Shown piece after piece: positions 1 through 6,320 of a stretch of DNA of 6,871 bases. The position numbers and the translations under genes are program-made. Where the stretch lies: contig JAADEN010000092.1 in assembly GCA_013153375.1 (NCBI GenBank), positions 1 through 6,871 on the forward strand, in the 5' to 3' direction. Position 1 is the stretch's first letter. Each line of letters begins with the position of its first letter. The notes below the pieces were generated by a model. It was not told where the DNA came from and did no database searches. It worked only from the letters and a program-made list of their open reading frames with translations. The stretch is from Chloroflexota bacterium (GTDB lineage: Bacteria > Chloroflexota > Anaerolineae > Anaerolineales > DRMV01).

Positions 1-36
1 GGTTTTCGCGTGGCCGGGGGTAAGGTCTTTCCCTTA

Positions 37-65
37 TAGGCAGTATGCCGCCGCGATGCTATGAT
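37..65 (+). promoter_or_regulatory. Candidate sigma-70-type promoter with extended -10
   Basis: An extended -10 element, TGC followed by TATGAT (57-65), matches TGnTATAAT with one mismatch. A weaker -35 candidate, TAGGCA (37-42, four of six consensus bases), lies 17 nt upstream of the hexamer. Transcription would begin near position 72, in a stretch (60-110) clearly richer in A and T than the rest of the window. It would drive the receiver-like gene and the cytochrome genes coupled to it. If correct, it excludes the upstream ATG at 45 as the start of the first gene. Seen: the motifs and spacing. Inferred: that they function, since promoter consensus in this lineage is not established from this sequence. 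Confidence 0.45.
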
Positions 66-113
66 GAGAGCAGGATAAGATTGTGCAGATTTTCACTTTT
101 GCAGATAGGTACG

Positions 114-572
114 GTGGAACTCAAAGTGCTCATCGCGTGCGGCTCGGAAGAAGTGGGTCGGGAACTGACGCGTCAAATCGCGGCGTGTGAGGGGGTGCGC
201 ATCGTGGGTTGGACCTATACCGACGACGAGACGGTACAGGCCACCGCGGCGCTCCTCCCCGACTTGCTGGTGTTCCATGTGCCCAGCCGAGGGTATCCCC
301 AGGGCGCGTTGTTTCGGCGGCTGCGGGCCGCGCAGCCGCAGTTGCGCACCCTGGCCGTGGGTTGCGAGCCGCACGAAGTGGGCGCTTACTTCCTGGAACT
401 GGCCCCGCTGGGCCTGAGCGGTTGCGTGTGCCGCGGCGGAGAGCAGGAATTGCGCGAGGCCCTTTGCGTGTTGGGGCACGGCGGCTCGCTGTATCTCTGT
501 CCGCGCGCCAGTCAGGCCATCGTGGAAGCGTATCGCCGTCAAAGTCGTCGCTGGAGTCGAGAGCGCGTATGA
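114..572 (+). CDS. Degenerate receiver-domain protein (NarL-type, no DNA-binding domain)
   Basis: This protein of about 152 residues has the fold pattern of a response-regulator receiver domain: strand KVLIA at residues 4-8, PDLLVFHVP at 49-57, LRTLAVG at 78-84, GLSGCVCRG at 100-108, then a NarL-like linker helix. The catalytic positions are altered. The acidic pair after the first strand reads Cys-Gly, the phospho-acceptor Asp is His55, the Thr/Ser position is not conserved, and the conserved Lys is Arg107. It ends in RRWSRERV, which resembles the beginning of a LuxR-type helix-turn-helix (LTxRE), but no such domain follows. I chose GTG at 114 because the domain begins directly there and the upstream ATG at 45 lies within the probable promoter. 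Its stop overlaps the next start (ATGA), so the two are probably co-translated. Role inferred: a phosphorylation-independent protein-interaction or regulatory module linked to the cytochromes. It may instead be a truncated regulator. Confidence 0.75.
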   Translation: MELKVLIACGSEEVGRELTRQIAACEGVRIVGWTYTDDETVQATAALLPDLLVFHVPSRGYPQGALFRRLRAAQPQLRTLAVGCEPHEVGAYFLELAPLGLSGCVCRGGEQELREALCVLGHGGSLYLCPRASQAIVEAYRRQSRRWSRERV

Positions 573-1936
573 ACATGCTACGCTTTGTCGCTTTGCTGTC
601 GCGTGGGCCGTCTTTGCGGCGGCCGTTGAGCCGCGGACCGCGGTTCGGCCTGGGATTGGCCCTGGCTTTGGCCGCCCTGGGCCTGGTGTTGGGCGTCCTG
701 GCCGCGCCGGGCTGGGCCGCGGGCATCCAGGCGCCGGGGCCCGAACCCACGCCCGGGCCCACCTCGGAGGAGTCCCCCGACGCCAATTGCCGCATGTGCC
801 ACACCAACCACAATTTTCGCGGCCGGTTTCGGAACGGCGAGGTCATCAGTTTGTATGTGGATGTGGGGGTTTTCGACAATTCGGTGCACGGCCCCGCGGG
901 GCTGGAGTGCATCGCCTGCCATCCCGACACGGAGCGTTACCCGCACCAGCCCAGCAACCCGCAAATTGATTGCACCACCTGCCATCTGACCGAGGACGGC
1001 CAGGTGGGGGCCGTGGTGCGGCGGGATGTGGAACTCACCGTGGATTTGCCTTACGAGAGCCATCGGGAGATGACGCTGGCCATCAACGAGTCCTGCGCCA
1101 CCTGCCACGAGGAGGCCCAAAAAGAGGCGGTGGACAGCATGCATGTGCGGGTCATGGAGAGCGGCAACCACTACGCGCCCGTGTGCGCGGATTGCCACGG
1201 CAGTCACGACATCACGGTGCCCGGTCGGCCGCGCGTCCAGGTGACCCGCATCTGCGGCCGCTGCCACAAGGCCGTGTATTCCACTTATCGCACCAGCGTG
1301 CACGGGTCGGTGCTGGACGACGAGCCCGACAACACCGATGTGCCCACCTGTGTGGACTGCCACGGCGTGCACAGCGTGCGCGGGCCGCGTTCGGTCGGTT
1401 TCCACAACGACACCATCGCCATTTGCGGCGAATGCCACGCGGATCCCGAGCGCATGAGCAAGTACGGCGTGGCCACGAATGTGTACCGCACTTATCTGGA
1501 GGACTTCCACGGGCGTTCGGTGAACCTGGCCCGGCTGGCCCGCACCGGCAAGGTGAGCCCCGAGGCGACCTGTGTGAACTGCCACGGCACGCACAACATC
1601 CAGCCGCCCGAGGATCCGCGCTCCACCGTCGCGGGGCCAAACCTGCTGCGGGCCTGCCAGCACTGTCATCCCGGCGCGAGCGAGCGTTTTCCCGACGCGT
1701 GGATGCGGCATCGGGAGCCGACCTGGGAGGAAGCGCCCATCATCGCGGCCATCAACATGCTGTACGGCTATGTGCTGGTGCCCGGCGTCATCGGCGGTTT
1801 TCTGCTGTACATCGGCCTGGACGCGCGCAAACGGTGGCAGGAGAAGCGGGAGCGCATCCGCCGGGCCATCCACGAAGCCGAGAAGGAGATCGAAGCCGAG
1901 TTAGGAGCCGACTATGACCTCTTCGAAGACGAATAA
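569..1936 (+). CDS. Membrane-anchored decahaem c-type cytochrome
   Basis: The 455-residue product has ten CXXCH haem c sites, starting at residues 74, 114, 135, 176, 206, 229, 261, 286, 335 and 363. At least a dozen further His residues are available as distal ligands, including SVHG-type motifs at H107 and H245 and DFHG at H314. The N-terminus is a signal or anchor segment with a basic leader and a hydrophobic run at about 27-50. A second membrane helix at about 389-414 is followed by a highly charged, probably cytoplasmic helix. The haem domain should therefore sit outside the cytoplasmic membrane, anchored at the C-terminus. Three CHGxH units (206-212, 261-267, 335-341), each followed by another CXXCH, point to internal duplication. 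The ATG at 569 overlaps the upstream stop; ATG 575 is an alternative. The gene overlaps the cytochrome b gene by 23 nt. Role inferred: electron acceptor of a quinol-oxidising cytochrome b/c complex. It is not clearly a known reductase. Confidence 0.92.
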   Translation: MNMLRFVALLSRGPSLRRPLSRGPRFGLGLALALAALGLVLGVLAAPGWAAGIQAPGPEPTPGPTSEESPDANCRMCHTNHNFRGRFRNGEVISLYVDVGVFDNSVHGPAGLECIACHPDTERYPHQPSNPQIDCTTCHLTEDGQVGAVVRRDVELTVDLPYESHREMTLAINESCATCHEEAQKEAVDSMHVRVMESGNHYAPVCADCHGSHDITVPGRPRVQVTRICGRCHKAVYSTYRTSVHGSVLDDEPDNTDVPTCVDCHGVHSVRGPRSVGFHNDTIAICGECHADPERMSKYGVATNVYRTYLEDFHGRSVNLARLARTGKVSPEATCVNCHGTHNIQPPEDPRSTVAGPNLLRACQHCHPGASERFPDAWMRHREPTWEEAPIIAAINMLYGYVLVPGVIGGFLLYIGLDARKRWQEKRERIRRAIHEAEKEIEAELGADYDLFEDE

Positions 1937-2846
1937 GCGTCGTCCCCGGTTGCGCCGCCTGCGGGGCCGGATGGCCTCGGCCGAGGCCGAGCCGGTGGAT
2001 CGGTTGGCCATCAAGCGGCGCTTGCTGTTGCAACGGCTGCGGGAAGCCGAGGCCCTGGCCGCGCGCATGAAGGTGCTGCCCGACGGGCGGCGGATCTTCC
2101 TGCGTTTCGACCTGGTCACCCGGATCCAGCATTTCATTCTCTTGACCTCCTTCTCCACCCTGGCCGTGACCGGGCTGCTGCAACACTTCAGCACCCATCT
2201 GTGGGTGGCGCGGGTGGTCAACCTGCTGGGCGGCGCGCAGGCGCTGCGCATCGTCCACCATGTCGCGGCCGCGCTGCTCATCGCGGTCTCCCTCTACCAT
2301 GTGTGGCAGATCCTGGAGACCTGGTTCGTGCGCCGCGAGCGCGGCGCGATGTGGCCCCGCTGGGACGACTTCAAGAACCTCTGGTACACGGTGAAGTACA
2401 ACCTGGGGCTGGCTCCGCACCGCCCGTTGCACGACCGCTTTGCCATTGAGGAAAAGTTGGAATATTGGGCCCTGCTGTGGGGGCAGACTTTGATGATGGT
2501 CACCGGCCTCATCATGTGGTTCCCCGTGCTGGTGACCAAAGTGTTGCCCGGCCGGGCCATTCCCATCTCGCGGGCCCTGCACAGTTGGGAGGCCGTGCTG
2601 GCCACCCTGGCCATCGTGACCTGGCACCTCTACCATGTCATGATCAAGACCCGCAACTGGAGCATGTTCACCGGCTATCTGACCGAGGAGGAAATGCTGG
2701 AGGAGCATCCTCTGGAATACGAACGCATCCTCGCGGCCTACGAAGTCGCCCAGCGCCTGCGGCGGGAGTTGGCCTTGTTGGACGCGGCCCGGCGCCGCGG
2801 CCGACAGGCGCCCGAGATGCAGGCCAAAGCCGCGGCTTCGGGGTAG
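1914..2846 (+). CDS. Membrane cytochrome b subunit (cytochrome b561/formate dehydrogenase gamma-like)
   Basis: The 310-residue protein has four predicted membrane helices at about 72-91, 116-137, 184-205 and 223-244. Histidines sit where haem b ligands are expected in this family: H73 in helix 1, H115/H116 and H129 around helix 2, and H223, H238 and H241 around helix 4. This matches the dihaem cytochrome b/b6-type subunits that exchange electrons with the quinone pool for partner oxidoreductases. Distinctive features are a basic N-terminal extension of about 65 residues and a charged helical C-terminal extension of about 60. An AGGAG Shine-Dalgarno (1903-1907) six bases before ATG 1914 lies inside the decahaem cytochrome gene, so the two are coupled. 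The pair probably forms a menaquinol:cytochrome c oxidoreductase, comparable in principle to the cytochrome b plus multihaem complexes of metal-reducing bacteria. Direction of electron flow is not determined. Confidence 0.9.
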   Translation: MTSSKTNKRRPRLRRLRGRMASAEAEPVDRLAIKRRLLLQRLREAEALAARMKVLPDGRRIFLRFDLVTRIQHFILLTSFSTLAVTGLLQHFSTHLWVARVVNLLGGAQALRIVHHVAAALLIAVSLYHVWQILETWFVRRERGAMWPRWDDFKNLWYTVKYNLGLAPHRPLHDRFAIEEKLEYWALLWGQTLMMVTGLIMWFPVLVTKVLPGRAIPISRALHSWEAVLATLAIVTWHLYHVMIKTRNWSMFTGYLTEEEMLEEHPLEYERILAAYEVAQRLRRELALLDAARRRGRQAPEMQAKAAASG

Positions 2847-2873
2847 GGCCGCGTCCTCCGGCGAGGCAATGTC

Positions 2874-3851
2874 ATGACGCGTTTTTCGCTTCGGAACTGG
2901 CCCTCTTGGGCGACGACCCGCAACCTGACGCGCGCCATTTGGATCACGGGCGGGCTGCTCGTCGTGGTCAGCCTGGCCTTCGCGGCCTACTACTACCGGG
3001 ATCGCTTCTACGCGCAGGCGCCCCTTTCGCCCGCGGAGCGCGCCCTGCGCGAGGCCGAGCAGGCCGTGCGCGAGAATCCCTCGGACCCCGATTTGCGGGT
3101 GCACCTGGCCGCGCTCTACTACGAGAACCACCTGTACGACCGGGCCTTTGAGGCCGCCTCGCAGGTGCTGAAGGCCTACCCCAACCATGAGGCCGCGTTG
3201 TTGCTGGCTGGCATGGCCGCGGTCCAGCAGCACCGCCTCGAGGAAGCCATCCCCTTGTTGGAGCGCTTCATCGCGCTGCGCAAGGACCGCCCGGGAGCCA
3301 ACGCGGATTTGCAACTCGAGATGGCCTACTACTTCGTGGGCCTGGGATATGTCACTTTGGGCCAGAGCGACAAGGCCATCGAGGCCCTCCAGGCCGCGCT
3401 GCGCATTTCGCCCACCGACGCGGACGCGCTTTATCAACTGGGCGTCGCGTACCAAAGCCAGGGGCAGTGCGAAAAGGCCCTCGCGGCTTTCGAGCAGGCC
3501 GTGCGTCTGGTGCCCGACTTTGTGGACGCCTACCAGGGCCTGGCCCAGTGCTACGGCGCTCTGGGTCAGGAGGACCGGCGGCTGTACGCCGAAGGCATGG
3601 TGGCTTTTGGGGAAAAACGATACCGCACGGCCCGCGCCAAGTTGGAGCAGGCGGTCGAGCGTTTGCCCGATTACGCGCCCGCGTGGCTGGGCCTGGGCCT
3701 GGTGTACGAGAAACTGGGCGATCTGGAGGCCGCGCAGCAAGCCCTGGCGCGGGCTCTGGAACTCGCGCCCCACGACCTGGCCATTGAACACGCTTATGGC
3801 CGCGTGCAAGCCGCGCGGCAAGCCACTCCCGTGCAGGAGGCGCAACCGTGA
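2874..3851 (+). CDS. Membrane-anchored tetratricopeptide repeat protein
   Basis: The 325-residue protein starts with a short basic segment and one membrane helix (about 21-41), followed by a helical repeat domain. TPR units are recognisable at about 71-104, 105-138, 146-181, 182-215, 235-267 and 268-301, with the usual small residues at turn positions and Pro at unit ends (such as LRISPT and LELAPH). The stretch 216-234 is an incomplete unit. The N-terminal anchor and basic leader place the repeats outside the cytoplasm. ATG 2874 is preceded by a GAGG element (2863-2866), 27 nt after the cytochrome b stop. Its stop overlaps the next GTG start. TPR proteins bind other proteins. Membrane-anchored TPR proteins such as CcmI and NrfG present apocytochromes for haem attachment, so an assembly role is plausible here but is inferred from context only. 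Confidence 0.88.
   Translation: MTRFSLRNWPSWATTRNLTRAIWITGGLLVVVSLAFAAYYYRDRFYAQAPLSPAERALREAEQAVRENPSDPDLRVHLAALYYENHLYDRAFEAASQVLKAYPNHEAALLLAGMAAVQQHRLEEAIPLLERFIALRKDRPGANADLQLEMAYYFVGLGYVTLGQSDKAIEALQAALRISPTDADALYQLGVAYQSQGQCEKALAAFEQAVRLVPDFVDAYQGLAQCYGALGQEDRRLYAEGMVAFGEKRYRTARAKLEQAVERLPDYAPAWLGLGLVYEKLGDLEAAQQALARALELAPHDLAIEHAYGRVQAARQATPVQEAQP
3835..3840 (+). promoter_or_regulatory. Strong Shine-Dalgarno fixing the GTG start of the NHL protein
   Basis: AGGAGG lies seven bases upstream of GTG 3848. The start codon overlaps the TPR gene's TGA as GTGA. This spacing supports GTG 3848 as the genuine start and indicates coupled translation of the TPR and NHL proteins. Confidence 0.8.
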
Positions 3852-5194
3852 CCTCGGAAGATCCGCGCTCTTTGTCGCCCACGCCCGAAACCGATCCGCG
3901 CGCGTCCGAGGCGCCGGAGCCGACCGCGCCCGCGGCCCCGCCCCCCGCGGAGCCCTTCCTCCGCGTCGAAGGGGTGGGCCCGCAAGCGCCGGCGCCGGAG
4001 GTCCTGTCCTTCGCCGTGCCGGACCTCTCGGCCCTGGCCGAGCCTCCGGCCGACGAGACCCGCCGGCGCAAGTTGCTGGCCGTGCTGGCCGTGTTGCTGG
4101 TGGCGCTGTGCGGCGTGGTTTATCTGTTCGTGCGCTATCTCAACCGGCCCGAGCCGCTGCCCGAACTCTTGCCCGTGCCTGTGGAGGTCAACTACCCGCC
4201 CCACTTCGTCTTCGCGTTCTACGATGTCAACGCGCCCCTGGGCGTGGCCTTGTCGCCCGACGGCAAGCGGGTCTATGTGACCGAAAGCGAGGGCGACCGC
4301 CTCATCAAGATGTTCGACACCCAGGGGAACCTGATTCGGGCCTTCGCGCCGCCGCGCACCACCGCGGCCGAGCGCGCGCCCGTGTACATCGCGGTGGATG
4401 CCCGGGGGCGGGTCTTCGTCTCCGACCGTTTGCAGCACGCCATCTTCGTCTTCGACGCGGAGGGCAATTATCTGGACGCCATCCTGGGGCCCGACTTGAC
4501 CCTGAGCGAGTACATCGCCAAGCACACGGGGCAGACGCCCGACCCCGGCGCGTTCGCCTATGACATCTTCGAGCCCGAGGTGCACTATCGCACGCCCGAC
4601 GGCGACGAGCGCACCCTGCCGCGTCCCGATGCGCCCACCTGGGCCCCGCTGGGGGTGTCCTTCGACCCGAGCGGCCGCCTGATCGTCACCGATGTGGCCC
4701 GCGAGCAGCATCGGGTGCTGGTCTTTCCGGCCGAGGTCATCGCGGCCGACGACTGGACGGATTTCGAGCCCGAGGTGTTCGCCTTCGGCGCGTTCGGCGA
4801 GGGCGAAGGGCAGTTCCAGTTCCCCAACAAGGCCGTGGTGGACGCCCTGGGACGCTTCATCGTCTCGGACGGCAACAACGGCCGGCTCTCGGTGTGGAGC
4901 CCCGAGGGGGAGTGGCTGTTCGTCACCGGCACGGGCGGCGGTGGCGCGGGCCTGAACCTGCCCCGGGGCCTGGCGCTGGACGAGCGCCAGCGCCTGCATG
5001 TGGTGGACGCGGTGGGCCAGGTGGTGCGGGTGTACGACTTCGCATCCGAGGAGCCCGCCTTCCTCTTCACTTTCGGCACCATGGGCTCGTTGAAGGGCCA
5101 GTTCAACTATCCCAACGACATCGCGATCGACGCGACCGGGCGCTTGTACATCACCGATCGCGCCAATGACCGGGTGCAAGTGTGGTCCTACTGA
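3848..5194 (+). CDS. Membrane-anchored NHL-repeat beta-propeller protein
   Basis: The 448-residue protein has three parts. Residues 1-72 are rich in Pro, Ala, Glu and Thr and are probably disordered in the cytoplasm. TRRRK followed by a hydrophobic helix (about 75-97) forms a signal anchor. The remainder is an extracytoplasmic propeller with six NHL-type repeats, at about 130-167, 178-213, 266-297, 325-361, 370-410 and 420-448. Each shows the pattern of a hydrophobic strand, D-x-x-G-R and a V/I-x-D turn, for example VDARGRVFVSD and IDATGRLYITD. Residues 214-262 form an insertion between the second and third repeats. No haem motif or catalytic signature is visible. NHL propellers usually mediate binding to proteins, carbohydrate or nucleic acid. 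Placement between a TPR protein and secreted cytochromes suggests a scaffold or docking role for the electron-transfer machinery, but this is inference. Confidence 0.9.
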   Translation: MTSEDPRSLSPTPETDPRASEAPEPTAPAAPPPAEPFLRVEGVGPQAPAPEVLSFAVPDLSALAEPPADETRRRKLLAVLAVLLVALCGVVYLFVRYLNRPEPLPELLPVPVEVNYPPHFVFAFYDVNAPLGVALSPDGKRVYVTESEGDRLIKMFDTQGNLIRAFAPPRTTAAERAPVYIAVDARGRVFVSDRLQHAIFVFDAEGNYLDAILGPDLTLSEYIAKHTGQTPDPGAFAYDIFEPEVHYRTPDGDERTLPRPDAPTWAPLGVSFDPSGRLIVTDVAREQHRVLVFPAEVIAADDWTDFEPEVFAFGAFGEGEGQFQFPNKAVVDALGRFIVSDGNNGRLSVWSPEGEWLFVTGTGGGGAGLNLPRGLALDERQRLHVVDAVGQVVRVYDFASEEPAFLFTFGTMGSLKGQFNYPNDIAIDATGRLYITDRANDRVQVWSY

Positions 5195-5203
5195 ACCCTT
5201 TTC

Positions 5204-5289
5204 GAGGAGGTGACTATGGCGTGTGGCGTGTAATTTGGCTTTTGGTCCTCGCGGCGTTCTCGCACCAATGGGAGGTTTGCCCTCGATGA
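5204..5289 (+). pseudogene. Strong ribosome binding site with five-codon ORF; possible remnant of a secreted protein gene
   Basis: This occupies most of the 123-nt gap before the first secreted cytochrome. GAGGAGGTGA (5204-5213) is close to a perfect anti-16S match and precedes ATG 5216, but that frame stops after five codons (MACGV, TAA at 5231-5233). In the frame beginning GTG 5221 the sequence reads VWRVIWLLVLAAF and ends at TGA 5287. This basic-then-hydrophobic string resembles the signal peptides of the two downstream cytochromes (MRWIRWMVPLL and MSIRWRWIVIA). One inserted base after the ATG would join the strong start to this signal-like frame. I read it as a probable decayed first copy of a secreted gene. 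Alternatives are a short leader peptide regulating the downstream gene, or a genuine 22-residue membrane peptide. No clear promoter or terminator is seen in the gap. Confidence 0.35.
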
Positions 5290-5317
5290 TCCAATCCCTT
5301 GAAAGGAGAGTGCAGCC

Positions 5318-6238
5318 ATGAGATGGATTCGCTGGATGGTTCCGCTGCTGGTGGTCGGCTTGTTGGTGTCGCTGGCCGGCATGGCCTATGCCAACGGTGG
5401 GCCCCACGGCGGCTATACCCCGACCACCGACGCGTGCGCGGGGTGCCACCGGGCCCACACCGCGCAGGGACCCAACTTGCTGACCGCGGCCAGCACTTAT
5501 GAACTGTGCATGTCGTGCCACGGCGCTTCGGCCACGGGCGCGGACACCAATGTCGCGGATGGTGTGTACACCGACCGGCAGGGCGGCGGCGAGGGTACGG
5601 TCAACGCGCCGCTGCTGGGTGGCGGCTTCGTCAACTATCAGAGCGCGACCGTCACCTCCATCCACGATGTGGACGGCACCCAGAGCGCGGCGTGGGGCTT
5701 CGGCGTGGCGCGCGGCTCTACGGCCAACCTGCCCGGTCCGCTGACCTGCGGCTCGTGCCACGATCCCCACGGCTCCAACAACTACCGCATCATCCGCGAG
5801 GAGATCGCCGGCACCACCGTCACGGTGGACCAGGTGGACGAAAGCGCCAAGGACTACACCGTGGAGCAGTGGCCGGACAATGTGACCAACGCCTGCGTCG
5901 CCTGCCACGGCGCGTACCATGTGACCCGCGCCAACAGCGGAGAGGACAACTCCGATGACGGCAGCGGCAACGCGGACTACGGCGGCGACATCAGCACCTA
6001 CGCGCACCGGGTGGACATGTCCTACCAGTACGGCAGCAACGCGGACCCCGAGACCACGGGCTACGGCGGCTACACCCTGCCGCTGACCGCGTCCAAGTAT
6101 GTGGCCTGCCAGACCTGCCACCTGCCTCACGGCACGGCCGCGACCATGACCACCCTGGCCACCGGACCCAACACCGGCGACAGCGCGCTGTTGCGGCTGG
6201 ACAACCGGGGCGTGTGCGAGGTGTGCCATCAGAAGTAG
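5318..6238 (+). CDS. Secreted hexahaem c-type cytochrome (doubled CXXCH family)
   Basis: The 306-residue protein has a typical Sec signal peptide: basic start, hydrophobic core at about 7-22, and AYA|N cleavage after residue 25. Six CXXCH sites start at residues 40, 64, 144, 193, 264 and 300. Seven other His residues (H30, H47, H116, H151, H201, H230, H271) could supply bis-His ligation of all six haems. Three sites have the doubled form CHRAH, CHDPH or CHLPH. The mature protein of about 280 residues is rich in Gly, Thr, Asp and Asn and has no membrane segment, so it should be soluble or polymeric outside the membrane. An AAAGGAG Shine-Dalgarno (5302-5308) precedes ATG 5318. It is a paralogue of the next gene. 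Probable role: extracytoplasmic electron carrier downstream of the cytochrome b/decahaem pair. Haem number matches the nanowire cytochrome OmcS, but homology is not shown. Confidence 0.92.
   Translation: MRWIRWMVPLLVVGLLVSLAGMAYANGGPHGGYTPTTDACAGCHRAHTAQGPNLLTAASTYELCMSCHGASATGADTNVADGVYTDRQGGGEGTVNAPLLGGGFVNYQSATVTSIHDVDGTQSAAWGFGVARGSTANLPGPLTCGSCHDPHGSNNYRIIREEIAGTTVTVDQVDESAKDYTVEQWPDNVTNACVACHGAYHVTRANSGEDNSDDGSGNADYGGDISTYAHRVDMSYQYGSNADPETTGYGGYTLPLTASKYVACQTCHLPHGTAATMTTLATGPNTGDSALLRLDNRGVCEVCHQK
5417..5464 (+). repeat. 48-bp perfect direct repeat, copy 1 (in hexahaem cytochrome gene)
   Basis: This 48-base stretch, encoding TPTTDACAGCHRAHTA around the first haem site, is identical base for base to 6426-6473 in the next gene, including all synonymous positions. 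Identity stops abruptly on both sides. It points to recent duplication or gene conversion between the two paralogues. Confidence 0.9.
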
Positions 6239-6244
6239 GGACCT

Positions 6245-6262
6245 GGCCTTGGGGCCAAGGCC
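6245..6262 (+). other. Small hairpin in the intergenic spacer
   Basis: GGCCTTG (6245-6251) pairs with CAAGGCC (6256-6262) around a four-base loop, just after the stop of the hexahaem cytochrome gene. An alternative pairing of GGGG with CCCC (6251-6254 with 6261-6264) would compete with it. No U-run follows. It may act with the larger hairpin downstream as a transcript-processing or stability element. Confidence 0.4.
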
Positions 6263-6271
6263 CCGAACGAC

Positions 6272-6306
6272 GGCGTCTTCCCGCTCGCCCAGAGCGGGAA
6301 GACGCC
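6272..6306 (+). terminator. Perfect 15-bp hairpin: U-less terminator, attenuator or mRNA stabiliser
   Basis: GGCGTCTTCCCGCTC (6272-6286) is exactly complementary to 6292-6306, with loop GCCCA. This gives a very stable stem in the 82-nt gap between the cytochrome paralogues. No T-tract follows; the sequence runs almost directly into the AGGAGGAG Shine-Dalgarno (6309-6316) of the next gene. A canonical intrinsic terminator is therefore unlikely. It more probably protects the upstream mRNA from 3' decay or attenuates expression of the second cytochrome, setting different levels of the two proteins. The structure is seen; its function is inferred. Confidence 0.65.
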
Positions 6307-6320
6307 TCAGGAGGAGCGCC

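Noticed and set aside
45..113. Upstream ATG at 45 as start of the receiver-like gene
   Set aside because: It lies within the probable promoter and adds 23 residues unlike any receiver domain. GTG 114 places the first beta strand at the N-terminus as usual. The Shine-Dalgarno for GTG 114 is weak, so some doubt remains.
209..568. Extending the decahaem cytochrome 120 residues upstream in its frame
   Set aside because: That stretch overlaps the receiver-like gene, is Arg/Ala/Gly-rich noise, and would bury the signal peptide that starts at 569.
1788..3845. Long minus-strand open frame opposite the cytochrome b and TPR genes
   Set aside because: Same reason: it mirrors real plus-strand genes, has no recognisable motif and no convincing ribosome binding site was seen.
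5206..5234. Promoter before the hexahaem cytochrome (TGTAAT at 5229-5234)
   Set aside because: The -10-like hexamer has no acceptable -35 at 16-18 nt and no extended -10 TG, so I do not call it.
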